From assembly GCA_013297865.1 (NCBI GenBank), contig JAAFIP010000007.1, positions 1 to 64,000 of the forward strand: 64,000 bases of DNA, written 5' to 3'. The DNA is from Polaromonas sp. GTDB taxonomy: Bacteria > Pseudomonadota > Gammaproteobacteria > Burkholderiales > Burkholderiaceae_C. Position numbers and translations under genes: made by a program. Under the pieces are notes generated by a model. That model was not told the DNA's origin. It made no database searches and saw nothing but the letters and a program-made list of their open reading frames with translations. Positions within the stretch are counted from its first letter, which is position 1; each line of letters opens with the position of its first letter. Positions 35,860 through 44,339 of this stretch are shown here, piece after piece.

Positions 35860-37041
35860 ATGTCAGATCCCATCGTTATCGTCAGCGCCGCCCGCACCCC
35901 CATGGGGGCATTTCAAGGCGACTTTGCCAGCCTGTCTGCCCATGATCTGGGTGGCGTAGCCATCAAGGCCGCTGTAGAGCGCGCGGGCATTTCGCCTGAT
36001 GTCGTCAACGAAGTATTGTTCGGCAACTGCCTGATGGCAGGCCAAGGCCAGGCACCAGCGCGGCAAGCAGGCTTTAAAGGCGGTTTGCCCAAGAGCGCAG
36101 GCGCGGTGACTTTAAGCAAAATGTGCGGCAGCGGCATGCGCGCTGCCATGTTTGCGCACGACATGCTGGCCGCGGGCAGCGTGGACGTGATGATTGCAGG
36201 CGGCATGGAGAGCATGACCAATGCGCCGCATTTGCTGCTCAAGGGGCGCAGTGGTATCCGTATTGGCCATGACCGCATTTATGACCACATGATGCTCGAC
36301 GGCCTGGAGGACGCCTATGAAGCGGGCCGCGCCATGGGCACCTTTGGCGAAGAGTGCGCTGACAAATACCAATTCACCCGCGAGGCGCAGGACAAATTCG
36401 CCATTGCCAGCGTGGAGCGTGCGCAGGCGGCCACCAAGTCGGGTGCATTTGCGGCCGAGATTGCACCTGTGACGGTGAAGACCCGTGCAGGCGAGGTGGT
36501 GGTGAGCATCGACGAAGGCCCAGCCAAAGCCAAGCTGGACAAGATCAGCAGCCTGAAACCTGCGTTTAAAAAAGACGGCACCATCACGGCGGCGTCCAGC
36601 TCGTCGATCAACGACGGCGCTGCCGCCTTGGTGATGATGCGCCAGAGCACGGCCACCCAGCTGGGCTGCAAGCCGCTGGCGCGTATCGTCAGCCACGCCA
36701 TGCATGCGCAGGAGCCCAACTGGTTTACCACGGCTCCTGTGGGCGCCACGCAAAAGGCGCTGGCCAAGGCAGGCTGGAGCGTGAAAGATGTGGACCTGTG
36801 GGAAGTGAACGAAGCCTTTGCCGTAGTGCCAATGGCGCTGATGTCCGAGCTGAATGTGGCGCATGAGATTGTCAACGTGCACGGCGGTGCCTGCGCGCTG
36901 GGCCATCCTATTGGTGCCAGTGGTGCGCGCATCATGGTCACGCTGATGCACGCGCTCAAAGCCCGCGGCCTGAAGCGGGGCCTGGCTACGCTGTGCATTG
37001 GCGGCGGCGAGGGCACAGCTGTGGCATTGGAGATGCTGTAA
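35860..37041 (+). CDS. Acetyl-CoA C-acetyltransferase (thiolase)
   Basis: A 393-residue thiolase II. The acyl-binding Cys89 is in LSKMCGSGMRA, the active-site His349 in CALGHPIGASGAR and the base Cys379 in TLCIGGGEGTAVALE. It should split acetoacetyl-CoA to two acetyl-CoA or run in reverse. AGGAG precedes the ATG by 7 bases. It could serve as the last step for acetoacetate from leucine (via HMG-CoA lyase LiuE), butyrate or ketone use. AtoB-type and PhaA-type enzymes cannot be told apart here. Confidence 0.95.
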   Translation: MSDPIVIVSAARTPMGAFQGDFASLSAHDLGGVAIKAAVERAGISPDVVNEVLFGNCLMAGQGQAPARQAGFKGGLPKSAGAVTLSKMCGSGMRAAMFAHDMLAAGSVDVMIAGGMESMTNAPHLLLKGRSGIRIGHDRIYDHMMLDGLEDAYEAGRAMGTFGEECADKYQFTREAQDKFAIASVERAQAATKSGAFAAEIAPVTVKTRAGEVVVSIDEGPAKAKLDKISSLKPAFKKDGTITAASSSSINDGAAALVMMRQSTATQLGCKPLARIVSHAMHAQEPNWFTTAPVGATQKALAKAGWSVKDVDLWEVNEAFAVVPMALMSELNVAHEIVNVHGGACALGHPIGASGARIMVTLMHALKARGLKRGLATLCIGGGEGTAVALEML

Positions 37042-37042
37042 A

Positions 37043-37093
37043 TACTATTAATTTTATAGCTGCTCCCGCGATATTCTATTGACCTGGAGGCTG
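37043..37093 (-). repeat. NIAGAA repeat, intergenic copy D
   Basis: TACTATTAATTTTATAGCTG, CTCCCGCGATATTCTATTGA, CCTGGAGGCTG on the plus strand, starting one base after the thiolase stop. Its GGAGG (37086-37090) lies 8 bases before the ATG of the SDR gene, so it acts as that gene's ribosome binding site. TAG precedes NIAGAA on the minus strand. Confidence 0.92.
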
Positions 37094-37098
37094 TTTTT

Positions 37099-37767
37099 AT
37101 GATGAAAGTACTGATCATTGGGGCTTCGCGCGGCATTGGCCTGGAGTGTGTGCGCCAGTACACGCGCGAGGGCGCGCAAGTGTTGGCCACAGCGCGCAGC
37201 GACGAAGGCCTGCACAAGATCACCGCCCTGGGCGCCAAAGCGCTCAGGCTGGATGTGGCAGACCCGCAAAGCGTGAGCGGCCTGGCCTGGATGCTGGAGG
37301 GTGAGAAGCTGGATCTGGCGCTGTATGTAGCGGGTGTGTATACCCAAAGCGGTGCCACCACGCCGCCCACCCGCGAGGAGTTTGACCGCACGATGCACAC
37401 CAATGTACTGGGTGCCATGCAGACGATTCCCCAGGTCGCGCCGCTGGTGGAGGAGGCACAAGGCAAGTTCATTGTCATCACCAGCGGCATGGGCAGCATT
37501 GGCGAGGCCGAGAGCAGCTTTGGCTGGACTTACCGCGTGAGCAAAGCGGCGCTGAACATGGCGGTGATCGCCGCGCAGCACGACTATCCCAAAGCCCTGC
37601 TGCTGCCAATATGCCCCGGCTGGGTGCGCACCGATATGGGAGGACCCCACGCGTCGATCAGCGTTGAGGAGTCTGTGGCAGCCATGCGCAAAACCATTGC
37701 AGCAATGACAGCCAAAGACAAAGGCAAATACTTCCACCACGACGGCCGCGTCTACAGCTCCTGGTAA
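37099..37767 (+). CDS. SDR family NAD(P)-dependent oxidoreductase
   Basis: A 222-residue short-chain dehydrogenase. The nucleotide-binding motif is IGASRGIGLE (residues 7-16), the catalytic Tyr-x3-Lys is YRVSK in GWTYRVSKAALNM, and the Ser is in VITSGMGSIG. PICPGWVRTDMGG is the usual proline-glycine motif. The ribosome binding site is provided by the preceding repeat. Two adjacent ATG codons allow a start at 37099 or 37102. Substrate unknown. Confidence 0.92.
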   Translation: MMKVLIIGASRGIGLECVRQYTREGAQVLATARSDEGLHKITALGAKALRLDVADPQSVSGLAWMLEGEKLDLALYVAGVYTQSGATTPPTREEFDRTMHTNVLGAMQTIPQVAPLVEEAQGKFIVITSGMGSIGEAESSFGWTYRVSKAALNMAVIAAQHDYPKALLLPICPGWVRTDMGGPHASISVEESVAAMRKTIAAMTAKDKGKYFHHDGRVYSSW

Positions 37768-37821
37768 AGCGCCAGATAGGGTTTAAGATTACTGTTTTTA
37801 GATAACAACACGAGACAATAT

Positions 37822-39078
37822 ATGAGAAAACACATCCCAGCCCAATGGAATATCGCGGGAGCAGCTATATTTTTAATAGCTAATCTGAGCACTTCAGCCT
37901 TTGCCCAGTCACGCAATGAGACGCTATGGAAGGCGGCATCCACCGAGCAGCCCGCCGTGGTAAACACCCTGGAGCGCCTGGTCAATATCGAGACCGGTGG
38001 CGGCAATGCCGAGGGCATCGCCGCCATGGGGCTGTTGCTGGAAGCGCAGCTCAAGGCCTATGGTGCCAAGGTGACGCGCAGCAAAGCCGTGGGCAACGCC
38101 GTGGGTGACAACATCGTGGGCACCATCGAAGGCAAAGGCAGCAGGAAGATTCTGCTGATGGCGCACATGGACACGGTCTATCCCAAAGGCACGCTGGAAA
38201 AAGCGCCGTTTCGCATCGACGGTGCGCGCGCTTTTGGCCCCGGCATAGCCGACGCCAAGGGTGGCGTGGCGGTAGTTTTGCACACGCTCAAGATGCTCAA
38301 GGACAGCGGCTTCAATGATTTTGGCAGGATCACGGCCATGTTCAACACCGATGAAGAGCGCGGCTCCAACGGTTCACTCGATTTGATCCAGACCCTGGCC
38401 AAAGACCATGATGCCGTGCTGTCGTTTGAGCCGACGGTGGCGCTCAAGGAGATCACGGTGCTGGCCGCTTCGGGCATTGCCAATGTCAAGGTCAACATCA
38501 AAGGCAAAGCCTCGCACGCAGGTGCCGCACCCGAGCTGGGCACCAATGCGATGGTGGAGGCCGCAGACTTTGTGCTGCGCACCCTGGACCTGGACAGCAA
38601 AGACAAGAACTTCCGCTTTAACTGGGTGATTGGCCAGTCTGGCCAGGTAGCCAACATCATTCCCGATGAGGCCAACATCCTGGCCAATGTGCGCTATCTG
38701 GACCCGGCCGATATTGAGAACATGGCCAAGGTGTTGACCGAGCGGGCCGCCAAGCCGCGCCTGCCTGAGTCGAAAATCAGCATCAATATCGAGCTGGGCC
38801 GCCCCGCCTTCAACGCCAACGCCGAAGGCAAACGCCTGATCCAGAAGGCCGTGGACATCTACAAGGAAGCAGGCTTTGAACTGACCGTGATCCCCGCCAC
38901 CGGCGGCGGCACTGATGCGTCCTACGCCGCGCTGTCGGGCAAGCCCGTGGTGGAAGGCCTGGGTCTGCCAGGTTTTGGCTACCACAGCAACAATGCTGAA
39001 TACGTGATGCTTGACGCCATCCCGCGTCGACTGTACCTGGCCACGCGCATGATCATGGACATCGCGCAGGGCAAATAA
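37822..39078 (+). CDS. M20 family metallopeptidase (carboxypeptidase G2-like), secreted
   Basis: A 418-residue zinc exopeptidase resembling glutamate carboxypeptidase. Metal ligands lie in LLMAHMDTVY, GPGIADAKGG, TDEERGSNG and EPTVALKE; GGTDASYAAL is near the C terminus. It has a signal peptide, MRKHIPAQWNIAGAAIFLIA followed by NLSTSAFA, so it is probably periplasmic. The hydrophobic core of that signal comes from a dispersed repeat (37837-37880). I see no other start that would give a better signal. It might release glutamate from folate-like or peptide substrates. 16 bases before the acyl-CoA dehydrogenase. Confidence 0.92.
   Translation: MRKHIPAQWNIAGAAIFLIANLSTSAFAQSRNETLWKAASTEQPAVVNTLERLVNIETGGGNAEGIAAMGLLLEAQLKAYGAKVTRSKAVGNAVGDNIVGTIEGKGSRKILLMAHMDTVYPKGTLEKAPFRIDGARAFGPGIADAKGGVAVVLHTLKMLKDSGFNDFGRITAMFNTDEERGSNGSLDLIQTLAKDHDAVLSFEPTVALKEITVLAASGIANVKVNIKGKASHAGAAPELGTNAMVEAADFVLRTLDLDSKDKNFRFNWVIGQSGQVANIIPDEANILANVRYLDPADIENMAKVLTERAAKPRLPESKISINIELGRPAFNANAEGKRLIQKAVDIYKEAGFELTVIPATGGGTDASYAALSGKPVVEGLGLPGFGYHSNNAEYVMLDAIPRRLYLATRMIMDIAQGK
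37837..37880 (+). repeat. NIAGAA repeat, coding copy 5 (signal peptide of M20 peptidase)
   Basis: Core AATATCGCGGGAGCAGCTAT, exact. Read in frame as A-Q-W-NIAGAA-I-F-L-I-A. The codon before NIAGAA is TGG. It starts at codon 6 of the gene and forms most of the signal peptide. Confidence 0.93.
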
Positions 39079-39094
39079 ACCCCGGGGAACCGCA

Positions 39095-40225
39095 ATGCAG
39101 CTCAGCCCAGACCACACCGCCGTGCAAGACGCCGTGCGCGCCTATGTGCAGACCGAGATCGTGCCGCACGCCGCCGCGTGGGACAAGTCACACCACTTTC
39201 CGCGTGCGCAATTGCGCGGCCTGGCTGATCTGGGCTGCTATGGCGTGGCCGTGCCCGAGCAGTATGGCGGCGCGGGCATGGACTATCTGAGTCTGGCGCT
39301 GATCCTGGAGGAAATTGCGGCGGGTGATGGCGCTACTTCTACCGTGGTCAGCGTCAACAACTGCCCGGTGTGCTCGATCCTGCTGGCTTGGGGCAGCGAG
39401 GCGCAAAAGCAAAAATACCTCACGCCTCTGGCGCGTGGCGACATGCTGGGCGCTTTCTGCCTGACCGAGCCCCATGTAGGCAGCGAAGCAGCGGGGCTGA
39501 AGACTACAGCCAGCAAAGACGGCGACCATTACGTGCTCAATGGCGTCAAGCAGTTCATCACCAGCGGCAAGAACGGCGACGTGGCGATTGTCATGGCGGT
39601 CACTGACAAGGCCGCTGGCAAGAAGGGCATCAGCGCCTTCATCGTAGAAACAAAAACACCAGGCTATGTCGTGGCGCGCATCGAAGACAAGCTGGGCCAG
39701 CACGCCAGCGACACGGCGCAAATCCGCTTTGACAACTGCCGTGTGTCGGCTGCCAATGTGATTGGTGACGAAGGTCAGGGTCTGAAAATTGCACTCAGCG
39801 GCCTGGAGGGAGGGCGCATCGGCATTGCAGCCCAGAGCCTGGGCATGGCGCGCGCAGCGTTTGACGCCGCGCTGCAATACAGCAAAGACCGCGAGAGTTT
39901 TGGCCAGCCCATCTTCCAGCACCAGGCAGTGCAGTTCAAGCTGGCCGACATGGCCACCCAGATCGAAGCCGCACGCCAGCTCATTCACCATGCTGCATCG
40001 CTCAAGGATGCGGGCCAGCCCTGTCTGAAAGAGGCCGCCATGGCCAAGCTGTTTGCCAGCGAGATGGCCGAGCGCGTGTGCTCCGACGCCATCCAGGTGC
40101 ATGGGGGTTACGGCTATGTGAGCGATTTTCCGGTGGAGCGCATCTACCGCGATGTGCGTGTGTGCCAGATTTACGAAGGCACAAGCGATGTGCAGAAGAT
40201 TTTGATTGGAAGGGCTTTGGCCTGA
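39095..40225 (+). CDS. Acyl-CoA dehydrogenase
   Basis: A 376-residue FAD acyl-CoA dehydrogenase of the short-chain type. Signatures are CLTEPHVGSEAAG and VKQFITSGKNGDVA. The catalytic glutamate is expected in QIYEGTSDVQKILIGRAL at the C terminus, the usual position for short-chain and butyryl-CoA enzymes, unlike LiuA. It has GGGGAACCGC before the ATG. A substrate such as butyryl- or isobutyryl-CoA is possible. No electron transfer flavoprotein genes are in the window. Confidence 0.93.
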   Translation: MQLSPDHTAVQDAVRAYVQTEIVPHAAAWDKSHHFPRAQLRGLADLGCYGVAVPEQYGGAGMDYLSLALILEEIAAGDGATSTVVSVNNCPVCSILLAWGSEAQKQKYLTPLARGDMLGAFCLTEPHVGSEAAGLKTTASKDGDHYVLNGVKQFITSGKNGDVAIVMAVTDKAAGKKGISAFIVETKTPGYVVARIEDKLGQHASDTAQIRFDNCRVSAANVIGDEGQGLKIALSGLEGGRIGIAAQSLGMARAAFDAALQYSKDRESFGQPIFQHQAVQFKLADMATQIEAARQLIHHAASLKDAGQPCLKEAAMAKLFASEMAERVCSDAIQVHGGYGYVSDFPVERIYRDVRVCQIYEGTSDVQKILIGRALA

Positions 40226-40391
40226 GCCAAAATTCGCAGTGCGGCATCAACATCGTTCGGTACAAAATTACCACTTAAGGCTGTAGCTGCTCCTCACATA
40301 GACAGCTATTTGTAAGTCATGCATTTTTGTGATGACTGTTGTGACTGCCAGCCAGTCGCATTGGCGGCCTATCTAGGGTTTTCACGCAATT

Positions 40392-40415
40392 TTGTCCAGT
40401 CTGTAAGTTGGACAA
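40392..40415. promoter_or_regulatory. Candidate operator ahead of the TRAP transporter
   Basis: TTGTCCA and TGGACAA form a perfect 7-bp inverted repeat separated by 10 bases. It lies 39 bases before the dctP start in an otherwise gene-free 229-base gap. No regulator gene is adjacent. Confidence 0.5.
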
Positions 40416-40454
40416 TGCAGTGCCTTTTGCCAATTTCTATTACACGGAGACCTT

Positions 40455-41585
40455 ATGTCACAGATTTCTACTGAAAAAGCCCCAGCACGTCGCAAGTTCC
40501 TGAGAAACGCCTCGGCGACTGCCCTGGGCGGCGCTGCCATGGCAGCCCCCATGATTGCCACGGCGCAAACCACGTCGCTGCGCTTCCAGTCAACCTGGCC
40601 TGCCAAAGACATTTTCCACGAGTACGCCAACGATTTTGCCAACAAAGTCAACGCGATGGCCAGCGGCAAGCTCAAGATTGAAGTGCTGCCCTCAGGCTCT
40701 GTAGTGCCAGCATTCCAGTTGCTGGATGCCGTCAACAAGGGCACGCTGGACGGCGGCCACGGTGTTTTGGCCTACCACTACGGCAAGCAGTCGGCTCTGG
40801 CCCTGTGGGGCTCTGGCCCTGCGTTCGGCATGGACCCCAACATGGTGCTGTCATGGCACAACCATGGCGGCGGCAAAGCGCTGCTCGAGGAGATCTACAA
40901 ATCGCTCAACATCGAAGTAGTCTCCTACGTGTATGGCCCCATGCCTACGCAGCCCCTGGGCTGGTTCAAGAAGCCGATCGCCAAGGTGGAAGACCTCAAA
41001 GGCCTGAAGTACCGCACCGTGGGCTTGGCTGTGGACATCTTCACCGAACTGGGCGCTGCAGTGAACCCACTGCCTGGCGGCGAGATTGTGCCTGCGCTGG
41101 ACCGTGGCCTGATTGATGCTGCCGAGTTCAACAACGCCACCTCGGACCGTATTTTGGGCTTCCCAGATGTCGTCAAGAACTGTATGTTGCAGTCCTTCCA
41201 CCAGTCGGGCGAGCAGTTTGAAATCCTGTTCAACAAGAGCAAGCTGGCTGCACTGCCTACAGAGATCAAATCGATCATCGACTATGCAGTCCAGGCTTCG
41301 TCTGCCGAAATGAGCTGGAAAGCGATTGACCGCAATTCCAAAGACTACGATGAGATGAAAAAGCAGGGCATCAAGTTCTACAAGACACCTGACTCCATCC
41401 TGCGCGCGCAGCTGGCAGCCTGGGACAAAGTGATTGCCAAGAAGTCTGCAGAAAACCCACTGTTCAAGCGGGTGCTGGATTCGCAGAAAGAGTTTGCCAA
41501 GCGCTCTGGCCAATGGCAAAACGACTACATGGTCGACTTCAAGATGGCCTACAACCACTATTTTGCAGGCGGCAAAAAAGGCTGA
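40455..41585 (+). CDS. TRAP transporter substrate-binding protein (DctP family)
   Basis: A 376-residue periplasmic binding protein. A twin-arginine-like signal (ARRKFLRNASATALGGAAM, about 11-29) is followed by a signal peptidase site near ATAQT. The DctP core shows FQSTWPAKDIFHEYANDFAN, GLKYRTVGLAVDIF and ALDRGLIDAAEFNNATSDRILGF (the latter in two pieces: ALDRGLIDAAE and FNNATSDRILGF). This subgroup is annotated for monocarboxylate/keto-acid ligands, with W and R in the site, but the ligand is not decided. It is followed by the two membrane subunits. Confidence 0.93.
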   Translation: MSQISTEKAPARRKFLRNASATALGGAAMAAPMIATAQTTSLRFQSTWPAKDIFHEYANDFANKVNAMASGKLKIEVLPSGSVVPAFQLLDAVNKGTLDGGHGVLAYHYGKQSALALWGSGPAFGMDPNMVLSWHNHGGGKALLEEIYKSLNIEVVSYVYGPMPTQPLGWFKKPIAKVEDLKGLKYRTVGLAVDIFTELGAAVNPLPGGEIVPALDRGLIDAAEFNNATSDRILGFPDVVKNCMLQSFHQSGEQFEILFNKSKLAALPTEIKSIIDYAVQASSAEMSWKAIDRNSKDYDEMKKQGIKFYKTPDSILRAQLAAWDKVIAKKSAENPLFKRVLDSQKEFAKRSGQWQNDYMVDFKMAYNHYFAGGKKG

Positions 41586-41604
41586 TTTTCAGTTTGGTAT
41601 GCCT

Positions 41605-41643
41605 ATGCCAGCCATTTCGAATGCAGAAATGGCTGGCATTTTT
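41605..41643 (+). terminator. Intercistronic hairpin between dctP and dctQ
   Basis: ATGCCAGCCATTT pairs with AAATGGCTGGCAT around a 9-base loop and is followed by TTTTT with one C. It is a strong stem and could end part of the transcript, or protect the dctP mRNA end, so that binding protein exceeds the membrane subunits. Confidence 0.8.
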
Positions 41644-41678
41644 CTTCTTGACGGCAGGCGTTCTGCTCGGATCACACA

Positions 41679-42305
41679 ATGAATGTACAAAAATTTCTGC
41701 ACGCCGCTGATCACATCAGCACCTGGGTGGGCAAGGCCTTTGCATGGCTGATTGTTGCCCTGATGCTGTTGGTGGTGGTGGAAGTGTTCAAGCGCTATGC
41801 GCTGAACGCACCGACCGCCTGGATATTTGATGCCAGCAACATGATGTATGGCACGCTGTTCATGATGGGCGGAGCCTACACACTGGCCCATGATGGCCAT
41901 GTGCGTGGCGACTTTCTCTACGGCAATATGTCACCGCGCAAACAGGCCACGATTGATCTGGCGTTGTATATCGTATTTTTCCTGCCAGGCATTGCGGCAT
42001 TGACCTGGGCCGGCTGGACCTATGCCAGCGAATCGTTTGCCATCCGCGAGCAGACCTTCAACGCCGATCCCTTGCCCCTGTATCCATTCAAGGCGGTGAT
42101 CCCGCTGGCCGGGGCCATAGTGCTGATGCAGGGTGTCGCGGAAATTATCCGTTGCATTGTGTGCCTGAAAACAGGGCAATGGACGCCCCGACTCAAAGAC
42201 GCTGAGGAAGCCGATGTCGTAGAGCAGCAACTCGCAGGCAGCGAGTATGTAGATGAAGAGGCTCGTCAGTTAGCCATCGAAAAATCCAAAGGGATGAAAG
42301 GCTAA
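41679..42305 (+). CDS. TRAP transporter small permease (DctQ family)
   Basis: A 208-residue four-helix membrane protein of the TRAP small-permease family (helices near 20-40, 52-70, 88-110, 130-155; YGTLFMMGGAYTLAHDGHVRGDF in two parts is typical). The C-terminal ~40 residues are a charged tail (EEADVVEQQLAGSEYVDEEA). It is two bases before dctM and 93 after dctP. It forms the transporter with both. Confidence 0.92.
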   Translation: MNVQKFLHAADHISTWVGKAFAWLIVALMLLVVVEVFKRYALNAPTAWIFDASNMMYGTLFMMGGAYTLAHDGHVRGDFLYGNMSPRKQATIDLALYIVFFLPGIAALTWAGWTYASESFAIREQTFNADPLPLYPFKAVIPLAGAIVLMQGVAEIIRCIVCLKTGQWTPRLKDAEEADVVEQQLAGSEYVDEEARQLAIEKSKGMKG

Positions 42306-42307
42306 CC

Positions 42308-44233
42308 ATGAGTAATGCAGCACTTGGCTTGACGATGTTGGGCTTGATTGTGGTGGTGATCATGATGGGGTTTCCCACCGCGTTCACCTTGATGGGTTTG
42401 GGCATGGCATTTGGCTTTGTCGCTTTCTATGACCCTTCGGCCCCCTGGTTTGACAACAAGATTTTCAACCTGATGGTTCAACGCGCTTTTGGTGCAATGA
42501 CCAATGACACCCTGCTATCGATACCCTTGTTTGTGTTGATGGGGTACATCATGGAACGTGGCGCGCTCGTGGACAAGATGTTCCACAGCGTACAACTGGC
42601 TTTCCGCAAGTTGCCAGGCTCTCTGGCGGTGACCACTTTGGTGATCTGCACCTTCTGGGGCATTGCCAGCGGTTTGGTGGGCGCGGTGGTGGTGCTGATG
42701 GGCGTGATCGCCATGCGCCCCATGCTCAACGCGGGCTATGACACGCGTCTGGCGGCTGGCGTGATCACTGCTGGCGGCACCCTGGGTATTTTGATTCCGC
42801 CATCGGTCATGATCATTGTGTACGCGGCAGTGGCCGGCCAGTCTGTGGTCAAGCTGTATGCAGCTGCCATGTTCCCGGGCTTCTTCCTGGCCTTCCTCTA
42901 TCTGGTCTACGTCATTGGCTGGGTGCTGATCAATCCGAAAATCGCACCCAAGCTGCCGCCTGAGCAACTGCGTGCGCCTGTGCCTCCATGGCTGCAGCAT
43001 GTGGCATTGAGCTATTCACCGCGCATATTCCCTGCCTTGCTGCTGGCACTCGCATCGCCTGCCAAGGCATTGCAGGCTAATCTGGGCATCACCTGGGGCA
43101 AGCTGCTGCGCAGCTTGGGCACCACGCTGATGCCTTTGCTGATCGCTGCGGGAACATTGGGCGCAACCTGGTGGTACGTGGTGATCTATTCACAGGCGGA
43201 CAACAAAGCCGCTGCTGCTGAGCAGATGCAAAAGGCAGCGCAGGGTCCCAAATCAGCCACGCTGTCCGCACCACCAGCTGGCGGCGTGCAGGAGCCCCCT
43301 GCTGCCAGCGGCGATGCTCTCAAGGAGCCAGCTGCAGCCGAGTCGTCCTCTGGTGGCTTGCAGGCTCCCCCTGGCTCGGAAGACAAGTCAGTTAGCAAAG
43401 TCGAAAAAGACGAGCCACTGGTCGCCATGGGCGAAGGCGAAGCGGTGAACGCGCCTAAAACAGAAGCGGTGCCGCAAGGCTTTTACATCGGTTTTGCAAT
43501 TGCCTGCGCTGTGATGCTGGTCTTGCTGGCGTACTACTACTGGAAATTCGATGCGGAGCAGTTTGAAATCCTGCGCATGCTGATTTCCTCGGTGATGCCG
43601 TTGGCTTTGCTTACCTTCATCGTGCTGGGTGTGATTCTGTTTGGTATCACTACAGCGACTGAATCAGCGGCTGTAGGCGCAGCTGGGGCATTTTTGATGG
43701 CCTGGAGTGCTGGCACACTGAATTTTGAAAAAATCAAGCAAGCCGTGTTTCTGACCTCCAAAACCACATCGATGGTGTGTTGGCTGTTCGTGGGCTCAGC
43801 ACTGTTTTCTGCCGTGTTTGCCATCTTGGGTGGTCAGCGCTTGGTGGAAGAGTGGGTGCTGTCGATGAACCTGACGCCGATACAGTTCATGCTGCTGTCA
43901 CAGGCCATCATTTTCGTATTGGGCTGGCCGCTGGAATGGACCGAGATCATTGTGATCTTTGTGCCTATATTCTTGCCACTGCTGTCGCATTTCCAAATCG
44001 ATCCGATGCTGTGGGGCGTGCTCGTGTTTGTTAACCTGCAGGCAGCATTCCTGTCACCACCTGTGGCCATGTCGGCCTTCTATTTGAAGGGGGTGTCTCC
44101 GGCGCATGTCACGATCAACCAGATTTTTGCAGGCATGATGCCGTATATGTTTATTGTCATCATCTGCATGGTGCTGATGTACATCTGGCCAGGGCTGACC
44201 CTGTGGCTGCCGAAATACCTCTACGGTGGTTAA
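42308..44233 (+). CDS. TRAP transporter large permease (DctM family) with a long hydrophilic insertion
   Basis: A 641-residue protein, longer than the ~430-residue DctM norm. Membrane helices fill the N-terminal half (about residues 1-260) and the C-terminal half (about 380-640), with TAGGTLGILIPPSVMI as the substrate-gate region. Between them, about residues 300-395 form a Pro/Ala/Ser/Glu-rich low-complexity segment (AQGPKSATLSAPPAGGVQEP and so on). Such long forms occur in the TRAP family, so this is not a frameshift artefact. It moves the substrate with Na+ or H+. Confidence 0.92.
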   Translation: MSNAALGLTMLGLIVVVIMMGFPTAFTLMGLGMAFGFVAFYDPSAPWFDNKIFNLMVQRAFGAMTNDTLLSIPLFVLMGYIMERGALVDKMFHSVQLAFRKLPGSLAVTTLVICTFWGIASGLVGAVVVLMGVIAMRPMLNAGYDTRLAAGVITAGGTLGILIPPSVMIIVYAAVAGQSVVKLYAAAMFPGFFLAFLYLVYVIGWVLINPKIAPKLPPEQLRAPVPPWLQHVALSYSPRIFPALLLALASPAKALQANLGITWGKLLRSLGTTLMPLLIAAGTLGATWWYVVIYSQADNKAAAAEQMQKAAQGPKSATLSAPPAGGVQEPPAASGDALKEPAAAESSSGGLQAPPGSEDKSVSKVEKDEPLVAMGEGEAVNAPKTEAVPQGFYIGFAIACAVMLVLLAYYYWKFDAEQFEILRMLISSVMPLALLTFIVLGVILFGITTATESAAVGAAGAFLMAWSAGTLNFEKIKQAVFLTSKTTSMVCWLFVGSALFSAVFAILGGQRLVEEWVLSMNLTPIQFMLLSQAIIFVLGWPLEWTEIIVIFVPIFLPLLSHFQIDPMLWGVLVFVNLQAAFLSPPVAMSAFYLKGVSPAHVTINQIFAGMMPYMFIVIICMVLMYIWPGLTLWLPKYLYGG

Positions 44234-44253
44234 GACAGATTCACCTGAACAGA

Positions 44254-44279
44254 AAAAGGGCACGAAGGTGCCCTTTTTT
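44254..44279 (+). terminator. Intrinsic terminator after the TRAP operon
   Basis: AAAAGGGCAC-GAAG-GTGCCCTTTT with a T run. It starts 21 bases after the dctM stop and closes the transporter operon. Confidence 0.93.
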
Positions 44280-44339
44280 CATGGCTGTTACAGTGTGCAT
44301 TGATGCCACAATGGTGGTGATAATTTTTTGGAGAACCTC

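Noticed and set aside
36315-37499. 394-codon open frame on the minus strand
   Set aside because: It lies opposite thiolase and SDR genes with intact catalytic motifs; a shadow caused by GC-rich codon use.
40275-40320. Possible thirteenth copy of the NIAGAA repeat (TAGCTGCTCC ... CAGCTATT)
   Set aside because: Only ten core bases match and the CGCGATATT part is missing; too short to separate from chance or a very old relic.
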